Source: Opitutus sp. GAS368 (lineage in GTDB: Bacteria; Verrucomicrobiota; Verrucomicrobiia; Opitutales; Opitutaceae). From it: DNA of 60,262 nt. The notes below the pieces were generated by a model. It searched no databases and was not told the DNA's origin. It was given only the letters and a program-made list of their open reading frames with translations. Of this stretch, positions 31,962 through 41,705 are shown piece by piece (position 1 is the stretch's first letter; each line of letters opens with the position of its first letter). The DNA is taken from contig CAMDOO010000007.1 of the NCBI GenBank assembly GCA_945903545.1, positions 1-60,262 of the forward strand. Direction: 5' to 3'. The position numbers were made by a program, and so were the translations under genes.

Positions 31962-33047
31962 CAGCCGCGCGAGCAGCGCGGCGAGCGGCCCCCGCCAGAC
32001 GTTCTCCATCGCGCCGCAGAAAAGGATCACGAGCCCCTGGATCACCACCACGAGGTCCCGGTTGATCCGCGGCAGGTCGAACGAGAGCTGCGATCCTCCC
32101 TGGTAGAGGGCGCCGAAGAGCACGGCCGCGGCGCAGATGCCGACCGGGTGGTTGCGGCCCATCAGCGCGACCGCGATGCCGACGAAGCCCGCGCCGCCCG
32201 GGAAATCGAGGAGGATGCGGTGCTGCGAACCCGCGAGCTCGTTGAGGCCGAGTCCGCCCGCGAGCGCACCCGAGAGCAGCATCGCGCCGATCGTGATCCG
32301 CCCGGGGTTGATGCCCGCGTACACGGCCGCGGCCGGATTCGCCCCGGCCACCCGCAGCCGGTAACCCCAGCGCGTGCGCCAGAGCAACACCCAGACCAGC
32401 CCGCCCGCGGCGAGCGCGATCCCGAAGGCGAGATTGAGCGGCGAGGCCGCGACCTCGAACCCCAGTTTGGCCAGCAACCCGTGCACCGCGGGCAACACCG
32501 CATTGGCCCCGAACTCGCGCGACTCGGGCGACTGCTGGCCCGGCTTGATCAGCACATTGACCAGCAGGTACGTCATCAGCGCGGCGGCGATGAAGTTGAA
32601 CATGATCGTGGTGATGACCACATGGCTGCCGCGCCGGGCCTGCAGCCATGCGGGGATGAAGGCCCACGCCGCCCCAAACCCCGCGCCCGCCGCCACGGCC
32701 AGGGGCAGCACCACCCAGGCGGGCCAGCTCCCGCCGGCGAGGCAGACCAGTCCCACGCCAAGGCCCCCGATATAGGCCTGCCCCTCCGCGCCGATATTGA
32801 AGAGGCCAGCATGGTAGGCGACCGCCACGGCCAGGCCGGTGAAAATGAAATTCGTCGCGTAGTAGAGGGTGTAACCGATCGCATCACCCGTACCGAACGC
32901 CCCGGCAAAAAGCAGCCGCAGCGCCGTGACCGGGCTCTCGCCCATCACCGCCACGAGTCCGGCCGACAACAACAGCGCCGCCGCGAGGCTCACCGCGGGC
33001 AGCAGCACGAGATCGGCCCAGCGCGGAAGCTTGGCGGGCGCGCTCAT
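31920..33047 (-). CDS. ABC transporter permease 1, BMP/nucleoside-type importer
   Basis: The 375-residue inner-membrane protein has about nine hydrophobic helices, and the typical ATNFIFTGLAVAVAYHAGLF and FNIGAEGQAYIGG segments of this permease class. The final residues, LRVESRESRGESQK, have no counterpart in the family's usual end and are encoded by one arm of a family I repeat, so insertion seems to have replaced the original C-terminus. A family B element ends 6 nt upstream of the start codon, and no Shine-Dalgarno is seen. Confidence 0.92.
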   Translation of the reverse strand: MSAPAKLPRWADLVLLPAVSLAAALLLSAGLVAVMGESPVTALRLLFAGAFGTGDAIGYTLYYATNFIFTGLAVAVAYHAGLFNIGAEGQAYIGGLGVGLVCLAGGSWPAWVVLPLAVAAGAGFGAAWAFIPAWLQARRGSHVVITTIMFNFIAAALMTYLLVNVLIKPGQQSPESREFGANAVLPAVHGLLAKLGFEVAASPLNLAFGIALAAGGLVWVLLWRTRWGYRLRVAGANPAAAVYAGINPGRITIGAMLLSGALAGGLGLNELAGSQHRILLDFPGGAGFVGIAVALMGRNHPVGICAAAVLFGALYQGGSQLSFDLPRINRDLVVVIQGLVILFCGAMENVWRGPLAALLARLRVESRESRGESQK

Positions 33048-33052
33048 GGAAA

Positions 33053-33140
33053 GGTAGGGGCGCGTGTCCCCACGCGCCCTGGTTGCGTCATCGCGCCATC
33101 GGGGCCGAACCCAGGGCGGCTGGGGACAGCCGCCCCTACC
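33053..33140. repeat. Family B element (ATPase-permease 1 gap)
   Basis: GGTAGGGGCGCGTGTCCCCA and CGCGCCCTGG form the first hairpin; CCAGGGCGGCTGGGGACAGC and CGCCCCTACC form the second, with about 28 nt between. It is nearly identical in its arms to the copy at 58148-58237. It fills most of the 108-nt gap. Confidence 0.88.
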
Positions 33141-33155
33141 CCCGGACCGATGAAT

Positions 33156-34700
33156 TCAATCCTCATGTCCGGCCTCCGCCCGCACGCCGGCCATGAGCAG
33201 GCCGAGCTTTTCCTCCGTCGCCTCCGCGCGCGGCAGCTCGCCCATGATCTCGCCGCCGTTCATCACGAGGATCCGGTCGGCCAGCCCGAGGATCTCGTCG
33301 AGTTCCACCGAGACCAGCAGCACGGCCTTGCCCGCATCGCGCAGCGCGACCAGCCGGCGGTGGATGAACTCGATCGCGCCGATGTCGACGCCGCGCGTGG
33401 GTTGCCCCACGAGCAGCACCTGCGGCCCGGCCCCGATCTCGCGGGCCATGACGAGCTTCTGCTGGTTGCCACCCGAGAAGGCCCCGAGGCGCAGCCGCGG
33501 ATCGCCCGGCCGCACGTCGTACTCCGCCATCGCCTGACGGCAGCCCGCTGCGATCGCCCGGCGATCGAGCAGCACGCCCCGGCCGAACTCCGGCCGCTCC
33601 TGCTGCCCGAGGATCAGGTTGTCCTCCGCCGCGAAGGCCGCCACCACGCCCAGCTTCAGCCGGTCCTCCGGCACATGCGCAAGGCCGAGCCGGCGCCGCT
33701 GGGCGGGATCGTCCCCGGCCACATCGCGGCCGGCGAGGCGGATCGCGCCGCCCGTCGGCGTGCGGATTCCCGCGAGGGTCTCGAGCAATTCCGACTGGCC
33801 GTTGCCGGCCACGCCGGCGATGCCGACAATCTCGCCGGCGCGGACCTGGAAGGAAATCCCCTTCACCCGCGGCACGCCGCGGTCATCGGAGGCGGCGAGT
33901 TGCTCCACCTCGAGCAGCACCTCACGCGGGAACCCCGGCCCCTTTTCCACCTGCAGCAGGACCGACCGGCCCACCATCTTCTCCGCCAGTTCGCGCAGCG
34001 ACGTGGCGGCCGTGTCCAGCTCCGCCACGACCGCGCCCTGGCGCATGACCGTGACGCGGTCGGTGACCGCCATGATCTCGCGCAGCTTGTGCGTGACCAG
34101 GATGACCGTCTTGCCCTGCGCCCGCAGCCGGCCGAGCAACTGGAACAGCTGGGTGGCCTCGGCGGGGGTCAGCACCGCGGTCGGTTCATCCAGCACGAGG
34201 ATCTCCGCCTTCCGCCCGAGTGCCTTCAGGATTTCGAGCCGCTGCTGCACGCCGACGGGCAGCTCGCCGACCACGGCGTCGAGCGGGACATCCAGGCCGT
34301 GATCGAGCGCGAGCCGGTCCCATTTTTCGCGGGCGGCTGCCCGGCCCGCGGCGGAGCCTGCGGCCGCGCCGTCCGCCAGCAGCAGGTTTTCCAGCGCCGT
34401 GAAATTCTCCACCAGCATGAAGTGCTGGTGCACCATGCCGATCCCCGCCGCGATCGCCTCGCGCGGATGGCGGAAGTGCACCTCGCGTCCCTGCACGAGG
34501 AGCGTGCCGGCGTCGGGCGACTGCAGCCCGTAGACGATGTTCATCAGCGTGGACTTGCCCGCGCCGTTCTCGCCGATCAGGCCATGAATCGTGCCGGCGC
34601 GCACCGCGAACGAGACCGCGCGGTTCGCGTGCACCGGCCCGAACCGCTTGTCGATGCCGCGCAAATCGAGGGCCGGGACCCGTTCGGGGGAAACGCTCAT
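33156..34700 (-). CDS. ABC transporter ATP-binding protein with two ATPase domains, BMP/nucleoside-type importer
   Basis: The 514-residue protein has two fused ABC domains. The first (about 10-245) has Walker A GENGAGKST, signature LPVGVQQR and Walker B EILVLDEPTAVL; the second (about 265-510) has the degenerate GVAGNGQSELL loop, signature FSGGNQQK and VLLVGQPTRGVD. This tandem layout is that of sugar and nucleoside importers (RbsA/YufO). The ATG at 34700 is chosen because an extension of the frame to 35111 would translate a repeat and part of the BMP gene region. It is between the BMP gene (248-nt gap) and permease 1. Confidence 0.94.
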   Translation of the reverse strand: MSVSPERVPALDLRGIDKRFGPVHANRAVSFAVRAGTIHGLIGENGAGKSTLMNIVYGLQSPDAGTLLVQGREVHFRHPREAIAAGIGMVHQHFMLVENFTALENLLLADGAAAGSAAGRAAAREKWDRLALDHGLDVPLDAVVGELPVGVQQRLEILKALGRKAEILVLDEPTAVLTPAEATQLFQLLGRLRAQGKTVILVTHKLREIMAVTDRVTVMRQGAVVAELDTAATSLRELAEKMVGRSVLLQVEKGPGFPREVLLEVEQLAASDDRGVPRVKGISFQVRAGEIVGIAGVAGNGQSELLETLAGIRTPTGGAIRLAGRDVAGDDPAQRRRLGLAHVPEDRLKLGVVAAFAAEDNLILGQQERPEFGRGVLLDRRAIAAGCRQAMAEYDVRPGDPRLRLGAFSGGNQQKLVMAREIGAGPQVLLVGQPTRGVDIGAIEFIHRRLVALRDAGKAVLLVSVELDEILGLADRILVMNGGEIMGELPRAEATEEKLGLLMAGVRAEAGHED

Positions 34701-34807
34701 ACGGGGTGAACGAGTGCAGGCGGCATGCCGGAAGCGAAGGTCAGCATGGCACCGGCAGAAGGCAAGAGGGTTGGGCGGGACGGGTCGTCGCGCCGGACTG
34801 ATCCCGG

Positions 34808-34921
34808 ATTTTTTTGCCACAGAGGCACAGAGCCACAGAGCCCAAGCCTCGTGGTTTTGTTTGGGTTCGGAAACCCAAACCATCCGACCTCTGTGTCTCT
34901 GTGCCTCTGGAGCAAAACCGG
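34808..34921. repeat. Family D inverted repeat (BMP-ATPase gap)
   Basis: TTTTTGCCACAGAGGCACAG at the left faces CTCTGTGCCTCTGGAGCAAA at the right. Inner arms CCCAAGCCTCGTGGTTTTGT and CAAACCATCCGACCTCTGTG are partly symmetric. It occupies much of the 248-base gap between the first two genes of the transporter operon. Confidence 0.85.
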
Positions 34922-34948
34922 TTCGGACTAGAGCGCGGCGGACCGAGT

Positions 34949-35932
34949 TTACTTGTACTCGCTGACCTTGATCCTGCCGCTGACGATGTCGGCCTTGGCC
35001 TGCTTGAGGCGGGTCTCCATCGCGGGGGTGATCAGGCTGCGGTTGTACTGGTCGAGGGCGAAGTCCACGCCGTCCTCCTTGAGGCCGAGCGAGACCTGGC
35101 CGGCCTTCCACGTGCCGGCGCGGGCGTCCTTGAAGGCGTTAAAGACGGCCACATCGACGCGCTTCACCGCGGAGGTCAGCACGCTGCCGGGCTGGAGGTA
35201 GTTCTGATTGCTGTCGCAACCGATGCTGAGCTTGCCGGCGTCCTTGGCCGCCTGCATCACGCCCGTGCCGGTGGCCCCGGCGGCGTGGAAGATCACGTCG
35301 GCGCCGCGGCCGATCTGGCTCTTGGCGAGCTCGGCGCCCTTCGAGGGATCGCTCCAGGCGGCCGGCGTGGTGCCGGTCATGTTCTCGATCACCTCGACCG
35401 CCGGGTTCGCGTATTTCACACCCTCGCGGTACCCGAGGGCGAACTTGCGGATCAGGGGAATATCCATCCCGCCGACGAAGCCGACCTTGGCCGACTTCGA
35501 CGCCAGCGCGGCGGCCATGCCGCAGAGGAAGGTGGACTCCTGCTCGCGGAAGACGATCGACTGCACGTTGGGCAGGTCGACCACGGCATCGATCAGGGTG
35601 AACTTCACGTTGGGAAAATCCTTCGCGACCTTCTCGACCGCCGAGGCCTGGGTGAAGCCCACGGCGACAATCACGGTGGCGCCCCGGCGTGCGAGTTGGG
35701 CGATCGCCTGCTCGCGCTGGGCAGCGTTGGTGATCTCGAACTCGCGGTAGGCCACGCCGGTCTCCTTCTTGAAGCGTTCGGCCCCCTCGTAGGCGGACTG
35801 GTTGAACGAGCGGTCGAACTTGCCGCCCATGTCGTAGACCACCGCGGGCTGGAAATCGGCCGCCGCCGCCCGGGCGTTGGCACCGGCGACCGACAGCACA
35901 AGGGCACCCAGGACCAGAAAGGGAATTTTCAT
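34949..35932 (-). CDS. BMP-family substrate-binding protein
   Basis: The 327-residue protein has a signal peptide (1-22, ending ANA-RAA) and the basic-membrane-protein fold: VYDMGGKFDRSFNQSAYEG, ITNAAQREQAIAQLARRG, FREQESTFLCGMAAAL and VGFVGGMDIPLIRKF. PnrA-type members bind purine nucleosides; no second family member is here to compare. As first gene of the operon it delivers substrate to the ATPase/permease complex encoded downstream. The start at 35932 is chosen for the signal peptide. Confidence 0.94.
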   Translation of the reverse strand: MKIPFLVLGALVLSVAGANARAAAADFQPAVVYDMGGKFDRSFNQSAYEGAERFKKETGVAYREFEITNAAQREQAIAQLARRGATVIVAVGFTQASAVEKVAKDFPNVKFTLIDAVVDLPNVQSIVFREQESTFLCGMAAALASKSAKVGFVGGMDIPLIRKFALGYREGVKYANPAVEVIENMTGTTPAAWSDPSKGAELAKSQIGRGADVIFHAAGATGTGVMQAAKDAGKLSIGCDSNQNYLQPGSVLTSAVKRVDVAVFNAFKDARAGTWKAGQVSLGLKEDGVDFALDQYNRSLITPAMETRLKQAKADIVSGRIKVSEYK

Positions 35933-36023
35933 GGGGAAAACAGGCGTAAGCTGTAACCGGGCCAACCGGCTGGCAACGTTGGAGTCGCGTGGCGGCATGC
36001 AGGCGGCAGGGCGGCATCCGCCT

Positions 36024-36056
36024 GAATTTCAAATTTCAGATTTGAAATTTGAGATA
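36024..36056. repeat. AT-rich palindrome, family G
   Basis: GAATTTCAAATTTCAGATTT followed by GAAATTTGAGATA can fold on itself through AAATTTCA/TGAAATTT. It lies between the BMP gene promoter region and the pgpA stop codon. It is similar to 150-188 and to the in-frame copy at 42692-42719. Confidence 0.7.
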
Positions 36057-36094
36057 CCGATCCTCCCGCCGCAAATCAGGCGGCCCCACATCAG

Positions 36095-36604
36095 CTAGGT
36101 CGCCGGGAACAGTCGCGCCGCACCGTGCAGCACTGAGCAGGTGAGGAGCGCGGCCGCCACGTCGTCGACCACGACGCCCCACCCGCCCGGGAGACGCTGG
36201 AGCCGGGAAATGCCGAAGGGCTTCAGGATGTCGAAGAGGCGGAAGAGCGCGAAACCGGCGAGGCAGACGAGCCACACCGACCAGTTTTCCGGCAGCCGGT
36301 CCCAACCGAGGAAGCACAGCGGCATCGCCACGAATTCGTCGAGCACCACCTCGCCCGGGTCACTTTTCCCCAGCCGGACCTCGGCCTCGCTGCAGATTCC
36401 GACTGCCACGATGCTGCCCAGCAGGTTCAGGATCCAGACGACCGGCGAGGGACTGAACGCGAAGAAGATATTGAAGTAAGTCAGCCCCGCCAGGGAGCCC
36501 CAGGTTCCCGGCGCCGGCAGCTTCCCGCAGGAGCCGACCCGGGCCAGCCTGAGCACCACCGGGGTCGATAGCCGCCTGGGCCAAGTCGTAAGGATCCCGC
36601 TCAT
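36095..36604 (-). CDS. pgpA: Phosphatidylglycerophosphatase A
   Basis: The 169-residue membrane protein dephosphorylates phosphatidylglycerophosphate. PgpA motifs are present: the N-terminal KLPAPGTWGS (about 28-37), SDPGEVVLDEFV with the catalytic acidic residues (about 80-91), and FRLFDILKPFGI near the C-terminus, with three to four hydrophobic helices. Its ATG overlaps the pgsA stop by 4 nt, so the synthase and phosphatase of phosphatidylglycerol synthesis are translationally coupled. Confidence 0.95.
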   Translation of the reverse strand: MSGILTTWPRRLSTPVVLRLARVGSCGKLPAPGTWGSLAGLTYFNIFFAFSPSPVVWILNLLGSIVAVGICSEAEVRLGKSDPGEVVLDEFVAMPLCFLGWDRLPENWSVWLVCLAGFALFRLFDILKPFGISRLQRLPGGWGVVVDDVAAALLTCSVLHGAARLFPAT

Positions 36605-37200
36605 CGGTCGGCGTCGGAGAAGACCACGTCCTTGTACCGCCAGATATAGCTCCAGCCGGACCAGATCGCGAGGAAAGTCCCGGCGATGAAGCCCACCAGG
36701 CCGATGCGGTGCAGGAGTTCAGTGAACCAGGTGAGGTCGTAGTCGGTGAAGTAGGACCAGTCCCAGGCGACCATCGGCGTCGCCAGCAGGAATCCGATGG
36801 AGATGAGCTGTGTCAGGGTCTTGGTCTTGCCCCCGCGGTCCGCCGCGACCACCACGCCCTTCGCCGCCGCCACCATCCGCATACCCGAGACGAGGAACTC
36901 GCGGCAAAGCGTCATGAGCACGAACGCGAGCGGGATCGGGTAGTCCCAGTTGGGCATGAGCATCGCGACCATGATACCGATCACCATGATCTTGTCGGCC
37001 AGTGCATCCATCAGCTTCCCGAAGACCGTCGTGATCCCGCGCTTGCGGGCAATGTAACCGTCGAGCCAGTCGCTGACCGCCCCCGCGATGAAGAGCCAGA
37101 AGGCCAGCGAGGCCGCCCCCAGCCAGGGCTGGAACATCAGCCACACGATGATGAACATCAGCGGTATGCGCGACAGGGTGAGGATGTTCGGCAGGTTCAT
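36601..37200 (-). CDS. pgsA: CDP-diacylglycerol-glycerol-3-phosphate 3-phosphatidyltransferase
   Basis: The 199-residue integral membrane enzyme makes phosphatidylglycerophosphate. It has the CDP-alcohol phosphotransferase signature D-x2-D-G-x2-A-R-x8-G-x3-D-x3-D at about residues 43-68, beginning DWLDGYIAR, and four to five membrane helices. The start MNLPNILTLSRIP at 37200 matches the family; the longer frame to 37371 would translate the divergent gap and a family M palindrome. It forms a two-gene unit with pgpA and is divergent from coaD. Confidence 0.96.
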   Translation of the reverse strand: MNLPNILTLSRIPLMFIIVWLMFQPWLGAASLAFWLFIAGAVSDWLDGYIARKRGITTVFGKLMDALADKIMVIGIMVAMLMPNWDYPIPLAFVLMTLCREFLVSGMRMVAAAKGVVVAADRGGKTKTLTQLISIGFLLATPMVAWDWSYFTDYDLTWFTELLHRIGLVGFIAGTFLAIWSGWSYIWRYKDVVFSDADR

Positions 37201-37304
37201 CGGGGCGACGCCTGCATTGAGAACACACCCGCGGTGAGAAGGATGGCAAGAACGTACCCTTGGCAGCCTGGGAGCAGAGGTGCCAACGGCCCCGGCCAAC
37301 CTCA

Positions 37305-37323
37305 AAAATGGCGCAGCCATTTT
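37305..37323. repeat. AAAATGGC/GCCATTTT palindrome, family M
   Basis: A perfect 8-bp inverted repeat with a GCA centre lies in the gap between divergent pgsA and coaD. A similar but looser version, CCAAAATG-N7-CATTTTGG, lies at 41706-41728 after the MacB-like gene. The copy here could be an operator for either divergent gene or a dispersed repeat. Confidence 0.55.
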
Positions 37324-37369
37324 GGTCGCCTCATGCGGCCATTTGGGTTTCCGTCTGCCCCCTACCCCC

Positions 37370-37855
37370 ATGCGTCACTGCATTTACCCGGGAACCTTCG
37401 ATCCCATCACCTACGGCCATCTCGATGTACTGGGCCGGGCGGCCAAGCTATTCGACCGCGTGACTCTCGCGATCGCGCCGAGCGCGGGCAAGACGCCCCT
37501 CTTCACCTCCGCGGAGCGGGTGGCCATGGTGGGGCCCAATGTGGCGATCTTTCCGAACGTCGCGGTGGTGACCTTTGAGGGCCTGTTGGTTGAATTCGCC
37601 ATGGCGCAAAAGGCCGATGCGATCATCCGCGGCCTGCGCGCCCTGTCGGACTTCGAGTTCGAGTTCAACATGGCCCTGATGAACCGGCATCTCCAGCCCG
37701 AGCTCGAGACCCTGTTCGTGATGCCGAACGAGCAATTCAGCTACACCAGCTCCACCCTCGTGAAGCAGGTGGCGAAATACGGCGGGGACGTCTCGAACTT
37801 CGTGCCGCCCAACGTCGCCGAGGCCCTGCGGCGGGCTTATCCCCAAAATCGCTGA
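37370..37855 (+). CDS. coaD: Phosphopantetheine adenylyltransferase
   Basis: The 161-residue enzyme transfers AMP from ATP to 4-phosphopantetheine, the fourth step of CoA synthesis. The nucleotidyltransferase motif YGHLD (T/H-x-G-H type, His17) and the IIRGLRALSDFEFE and SYTSSTLVKQVA segments are diagnostic. The start at 37370 (MRHCIYPGTFDPIT) is the usual N-terminus; the open frame upstream would translate the promoter region. It is a single gene, divergent from pgsA. Confidence 0.97.
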   Translation: MRHCIYPGTFDPITYGHLDVLGRAAKLFDRVTLAIAPSAGKTPLFTSAERVAMVGPNVAIFPNVAVVTFEGLLVEFAMAQKADAIIRGLRALSDFEFEFNMALMNRHLQPELETLFVMPNEQFSYTSSTLVKQVAKYGGDVSNFVPPNVAEALRRAYPQNR

Positions 37856-37925
37856 TCCCGCCCGGCGTCCGTTCGCCGCGACCCGCCATCCCCCCGGGGA
37901 AACGCGCTGATTTCGACGAAAATCC

Positions 37926-37946
37926 GTGACAACTTTTTTCTGTCAC
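37926..37946. promoter_or_regulatory. GTGACA/TGTCAC inverted repeat upstream of the efflux operon
   Basis: Six-base arms with a 9-nt T-rich centre lie 119 nt before the adaptor gene. The left arm (GTGACA) also resembles a -35 box, with TTTAAC 16 nt further as a weak -10, so it may be a promoter with an overlapping operator. Position and symmetry are the only evidence. Confidence 0.35.
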
Positions 37947-38064
37947 CTTTAACCAACCCTTTCGTCTTACGGGCTGGCCGGGCACGCCCCGGGCAGCGTC
38001 CTCCTTTCTGGGACTTTGCCCGAAGGCGAAACGACCAAACCAGACCTCACCAACACTTCCCTTT

Positions 38065-39597
38065 ATGGCTAAATCAAGCGGCATCGGTGGCATCCTCATT
38101 ACCCTCCTCGTTCTCGGCGCGGCCGGGTACGGCGGTTACTACTTCTATTCCAAGAAGGGCAACCAGGAGATCGAATATTCGACCGTGGCGGTCAAGAAGG
38201 CCAGCATCCGCCAGTCGATCACCGCGACCGGCGCCCTCCAGACGGTCCGCCAGGTGGACGTCTCGACCCTCGTGTCGGGCGAGGTCATCGACTTCTACAA
38301 GGATTTCAACGACAGGGTCGTCAAGGGCGACATGCTCCTCCAGATCGACCCGGCCCCCTACGAGCTGAAGCTCCGCACGGCGCAGGCCAACTTCGACTCG
38401 AACATGGCCTCGACGACCAAGTCGATCAACGACGCCAACCGCACCATCAATCTTTACAAGCAGAAGCTGGTCTCCGATCAGGATTTCGACGCCGCCAACA
38501 CCTCGATCAAGCAGGCCGAGGCCAGCCGCCTGAGCAGCCAGATCAGCCTTGAACAGGCCAAGCTCGACCTGAGCCGCACCAAGATCGTCGCCCCCGAGGA
38601 TGGCATCGTCCTCAACCGCAACGTCGAAAAGGGGAAAACCGTCAATTCCAGCCAGAGTTCCCAGGCCCTCTTCACCATCGTCAACGACCTGACCAAGCTC
38701 CAAGTGAGCGCCGACGTGTCGGAGTCCGACATCGGCAACGCCAAGGAAGGCCAAGTCGTCGAGTTCACGGTTGATGCCTTCCCCAACCGCACCTTCACCG
38801 GCACCGTCCGTCAGGTCCGCACCGCGCCCCGGACCGCCAACAGCGTGGTCTCCTACGCCTGCATCATCGATGTGCCGAACGACGACGGATCCCTCCGCGT
38901 CGGCATGACGGCCAATCTCGCGATCGTCATCGCCACCCGCCCCGTCACCACCCTCGTGGTTCCGAATGCCGCCCTCCGGGCCAAGATTCCGGACGAGGTC
39001 CAGACCGAGATGACGAAGCGCAAGGCGGCCGGCACCCCCGCCACCACCGTCACGGCGGCCACGGCTGCTGCCACCACGCCCGCCGCCCCGGCCAACGGCC
39101 AGGCGGCCCAGGGCCAGAACGGCAATCGCGGCGCCCAGGATTTGAACAACATTGATCCGGCCCAATTTGCCGGCCGTGGCGGCGCAGGCGGCCCCGGCGG
39201 CGGCGGTCGCGGCGCCAATGGCGGCGGCCAAGGTGGTCGTGGCGGCGGTCGCGGCGGTCGCGGCGGCAATGTCCCGGCCGAGGCCACGGGCATCGGCTCC
39301 AACATCAGCATGATTCCCCGCACGGTCTACAAGCTCGTGACCGATGCCTCCGGCAAGAAGCTCCCTGAGGCCGTCAGCATCCGCCTCGGCATCTCCGACG
39401 GAACCAACACGGAAATCACCGACGCGGCCGGCCTCGCCGAGGGCGATCTCCTCGTGACCTTCGTCACCCTGCCCGGTTCAGCCGCCGCCCAAAAGGCCGG
39501 CGCTGCCCAGGCAGCCGCCAATCCCTTCGGTGGTCAGCAACAGGGTCGCGGCGGTCCCGGCGGCGGTGGCGGCGGTGGTCGCGGCGGTGGCTTCTAA
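38065..39597 (+). CDS. Efflux periplasmic adaptor (HlyD/MacA family) with Gly-rich insertions
   Basis: The 510-residue protein has one N-terminal membrane helix (about 8-28), a barrel-sandwich domain (VRQVDVSTLVSGEVIDFYKD, about 58-77), a coiled-coil hairpin (about 105-175) and beta-barrel segments (VSADVSESDIGNAKEGQVVE). It connects the inner-membrane transporter to an outer-membrane channel. Within the C-terminal domain a Gly/Ala/Arg-rich stretch of about 60 residues (about 345-410) is inserted, and the protein ends in a second Gly-rich tail (RGGPGGGGGGGRGGGF). It is followed 52 nt later by the MacB-type ATPase, so it forms a tripartite system; no outer-membrane factor is in the window. Confidence 0.92.
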   Translation: MAKSSGIGGILITLLVLGAAGYGGYYFYSKKGNQEIEYSTVAVKKASIRQSITATGALQTVRQVDVSTLVSGEVIDFYKDFNDRVVKGDMLLQIDPAPYELKLRTAQANFDSNMASTTKSINDANRTINLYKQKLVSDQDFDAANTSIKQAEASRLSSQISLEQAKLDLSRTKIVAPEDGIVLNRNVEKGKTVNSSQSSQALFTIVNDLTKLQVSADVSESDIGNAKEGQVVEFTVDAFPNRTFTGTVRQVRTAPRTANSVVSYACIIDVPNDDGSLRVGMTANLAIVIATRPVTTLVVPNAALRAKIPDEVQTEMTKRKAAGTPATTVTAATAAATTPAAPANGQAAQGQNGNRGAQDLNNIDPAQFAGRGGAGGPGGGGRGANGGGQGGRGGGRGGRGGNVPAEATGIGSNISMIPRTVYKLVTDASGKKLPEAVSIRLGISDGTNTEITDAAGLAEGDLLVTFVTLPGSAAAQKAGAAQAAANPFGGQQQGRGGPGGGGGGGRGGGF

Positions 39598-39649
39598 GCC
39601 GCATCCCCACTCCAGTCCCAGCTCCCTTCCCTTCAGAGACTTCTCCTTC

Positions 39650-40429
<780 letters not shown>

Positions 40430-40454
40430 AAACCAACCCGATCACCGTCCCGCC

Positions 40455-41678
40455 ATGATGCGATTTTTTGTCACCGTCCTGATGGCGTTGCGCGCCCTGC
40501 GCCGCAACACCATGCGCTCCATCCTCACCGCCCTCGGCATCATCATTGGTGTCGGTGCCGTCATCGCCATGGTCAGCATCGGAAACGGTGCCAAGGCCCA
40601 GGTGCAGAACGCCATTGCCGGCCTCGGCGACAACCTGATCATCGTCTCCCCGCAGAGTCTTAACACGGGCGGCGTCCGCGGCGGCGCCGGCACGGGCGTG
40701 ACCTTGGTTCCGGCCGATGCCGATGCCATCGTCGCCGACCTGCAGATCGGTTCCAACAAGGTCATGAGCGTCAGCCCCTATATCGGCGGCGGCGGCTTCC
40801 AGGTTCTCGCCAACGGCCTGAACTGGCGCCCGGCCTCCCTCCTCGGGGTTGGTCCAGATTGGCCCGACATCCGCAGCTGGCGCGTGGCCGACGGAAATTT
40901 CTTCAGCGAGGAGGACGTCAAGTCCGCCGCCAAGGTCGCGGTCCTCGGAAAAACCACAGCCGACACCCTCTTCCCCGAGGGCAATGCCATCGGCCAGATG
41001 ATCCGCATCGGCAGCATCCCCTTCAAGGTGATCGGCCTGATGGACACCAAGGGCTTCAACAACAACCAGGACCAGGACGACGTGGTGATGCTGCCCTACA
41101 CCAGCCACATGAAGCGCCTGACCCGCCGCACCAACGTCAGCTCGATCTACGTCAAAGCCCGCAACGAGGACGTGGTTGACCGCGTCAAGCAGGACCTGAC
41201 CGACCTTCTCACCCAGCGCCGCAACGGCGTCATCGATTTCCAGGTGCAGGACCAGGCTGAGATCGCCGCCCTGCGCAACCAGGCCACCACCACCATGACG
41301 TACCTGCTCGGCGCGATCGCCGGCGTGTCCCTCCTGGTCGGCGGCATCGGCATCATGAACATCATGCTCGTCTCCGTGACCGAGCGCACCCGCGAGATCG
41401 GCATCCGCCTCGCGCTGGGCGCCCACGGCAAGGACGTGCTGACCCAATTCCTCATCGAGGCCATCCTGCTCAGTTCCATGGGCGGACTCCTCGGTGTGGC
41501 CCTCGGCATCGGCGGTTCCACCATCGCCGGCAAGTACGCCGGCTGGGCGGTCGAACCCTCGACCAGCGCGATGGTCATCGCCGTCGCCTTCAGCTCGATG
41601 GTCGGCGTCTTCTTCGGCTTCTATCCGGCCCGCAAGGCGGCCTCGATGGACCCGATCGAGGCCCTCCGCTACGAATAA
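40455..41678 (+). CDS. ABC transporter permease, MacB-like
   Basis: The 407-residue protein has the MacB layout: one N-terminal helix (RSILTALGIIIGVGAVIAMV), a large periplasmic domain (about 50-285), then three C-terminal helices with LLVGGIGIMNIMLVSVTERT and REIGIRLALGA. It transmits ATP-driven movement to the periplasm for export of macrolides, peptides or lipoproteins; the substrate is unknown. It is the last gene of the three-gene efflux operon and is followed by two hairpins, the second with a strong T tail. Confidence 0.94.
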   Translation: MMRFFVTVLMALRALRRNTMRSILTALGIIIGVGAVIAMVSIGNGAKAQVQNAIAGLGDNLIIVSPQSLNTGGVRGGAGTGVTLVPADADAIVADLQIGSNKVMSVSPYIGGGGFQVLANGLNWRPASLLGVGPDWPDIRSWRVADGNFFSEEDVKSAAKVAVLGKTTADTLFPEGNAIGQMIRIGSIPFKVIGLMDTKGFNNNQDQDDVVMLPYTSHMKRLTRRTNVSSIYVKARNEDVVDRVKQDLTDLLTQRRNGVIDFQVQDQAEIAALRNQATTTMTYLLGAIAGVSLLVGGIGIMNIMLVSVTERTREIGIRLALGAHGKDVLTQFLIEAILLSSMGGLLGVALGIGGSTIAGKYAGWAVEPSTSAMVIAVAFSSMVGVFFGFYPARKAASMDPIEALRYE

Positions 41679-41680
41679 GC

Positions 41681-41701
41681 TGACCGCGCTGCGCGCGGTC
41701 A
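41681..41701 (+). other. TGACCGCGC/GCGCGGTCA hairpin after the permease gene
   Basis: A perfect 9-bp stem with a TGC loop starts 2 nt after the stop codon. It has no T tail and is followed by a family M palindrome and then a canonical terminator. Confidence 0.6.
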
Positions 41702-41705
41702 GAAG

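Noticed and set aside
31902-34709. 935-residue plus-strand open frame opposite the ABC genes
   Set aside because: It crosses two real genes and a repeat-filled gap, has no recognisable domain and follows the antisense codon pattern.
34701-35111. N-terminal extension of the two-domain ABC ATPase
   Set aside because: The open frame continues upstream through a family D repeat and into the BMP gene, but family homology begins at the ATG at 34700.
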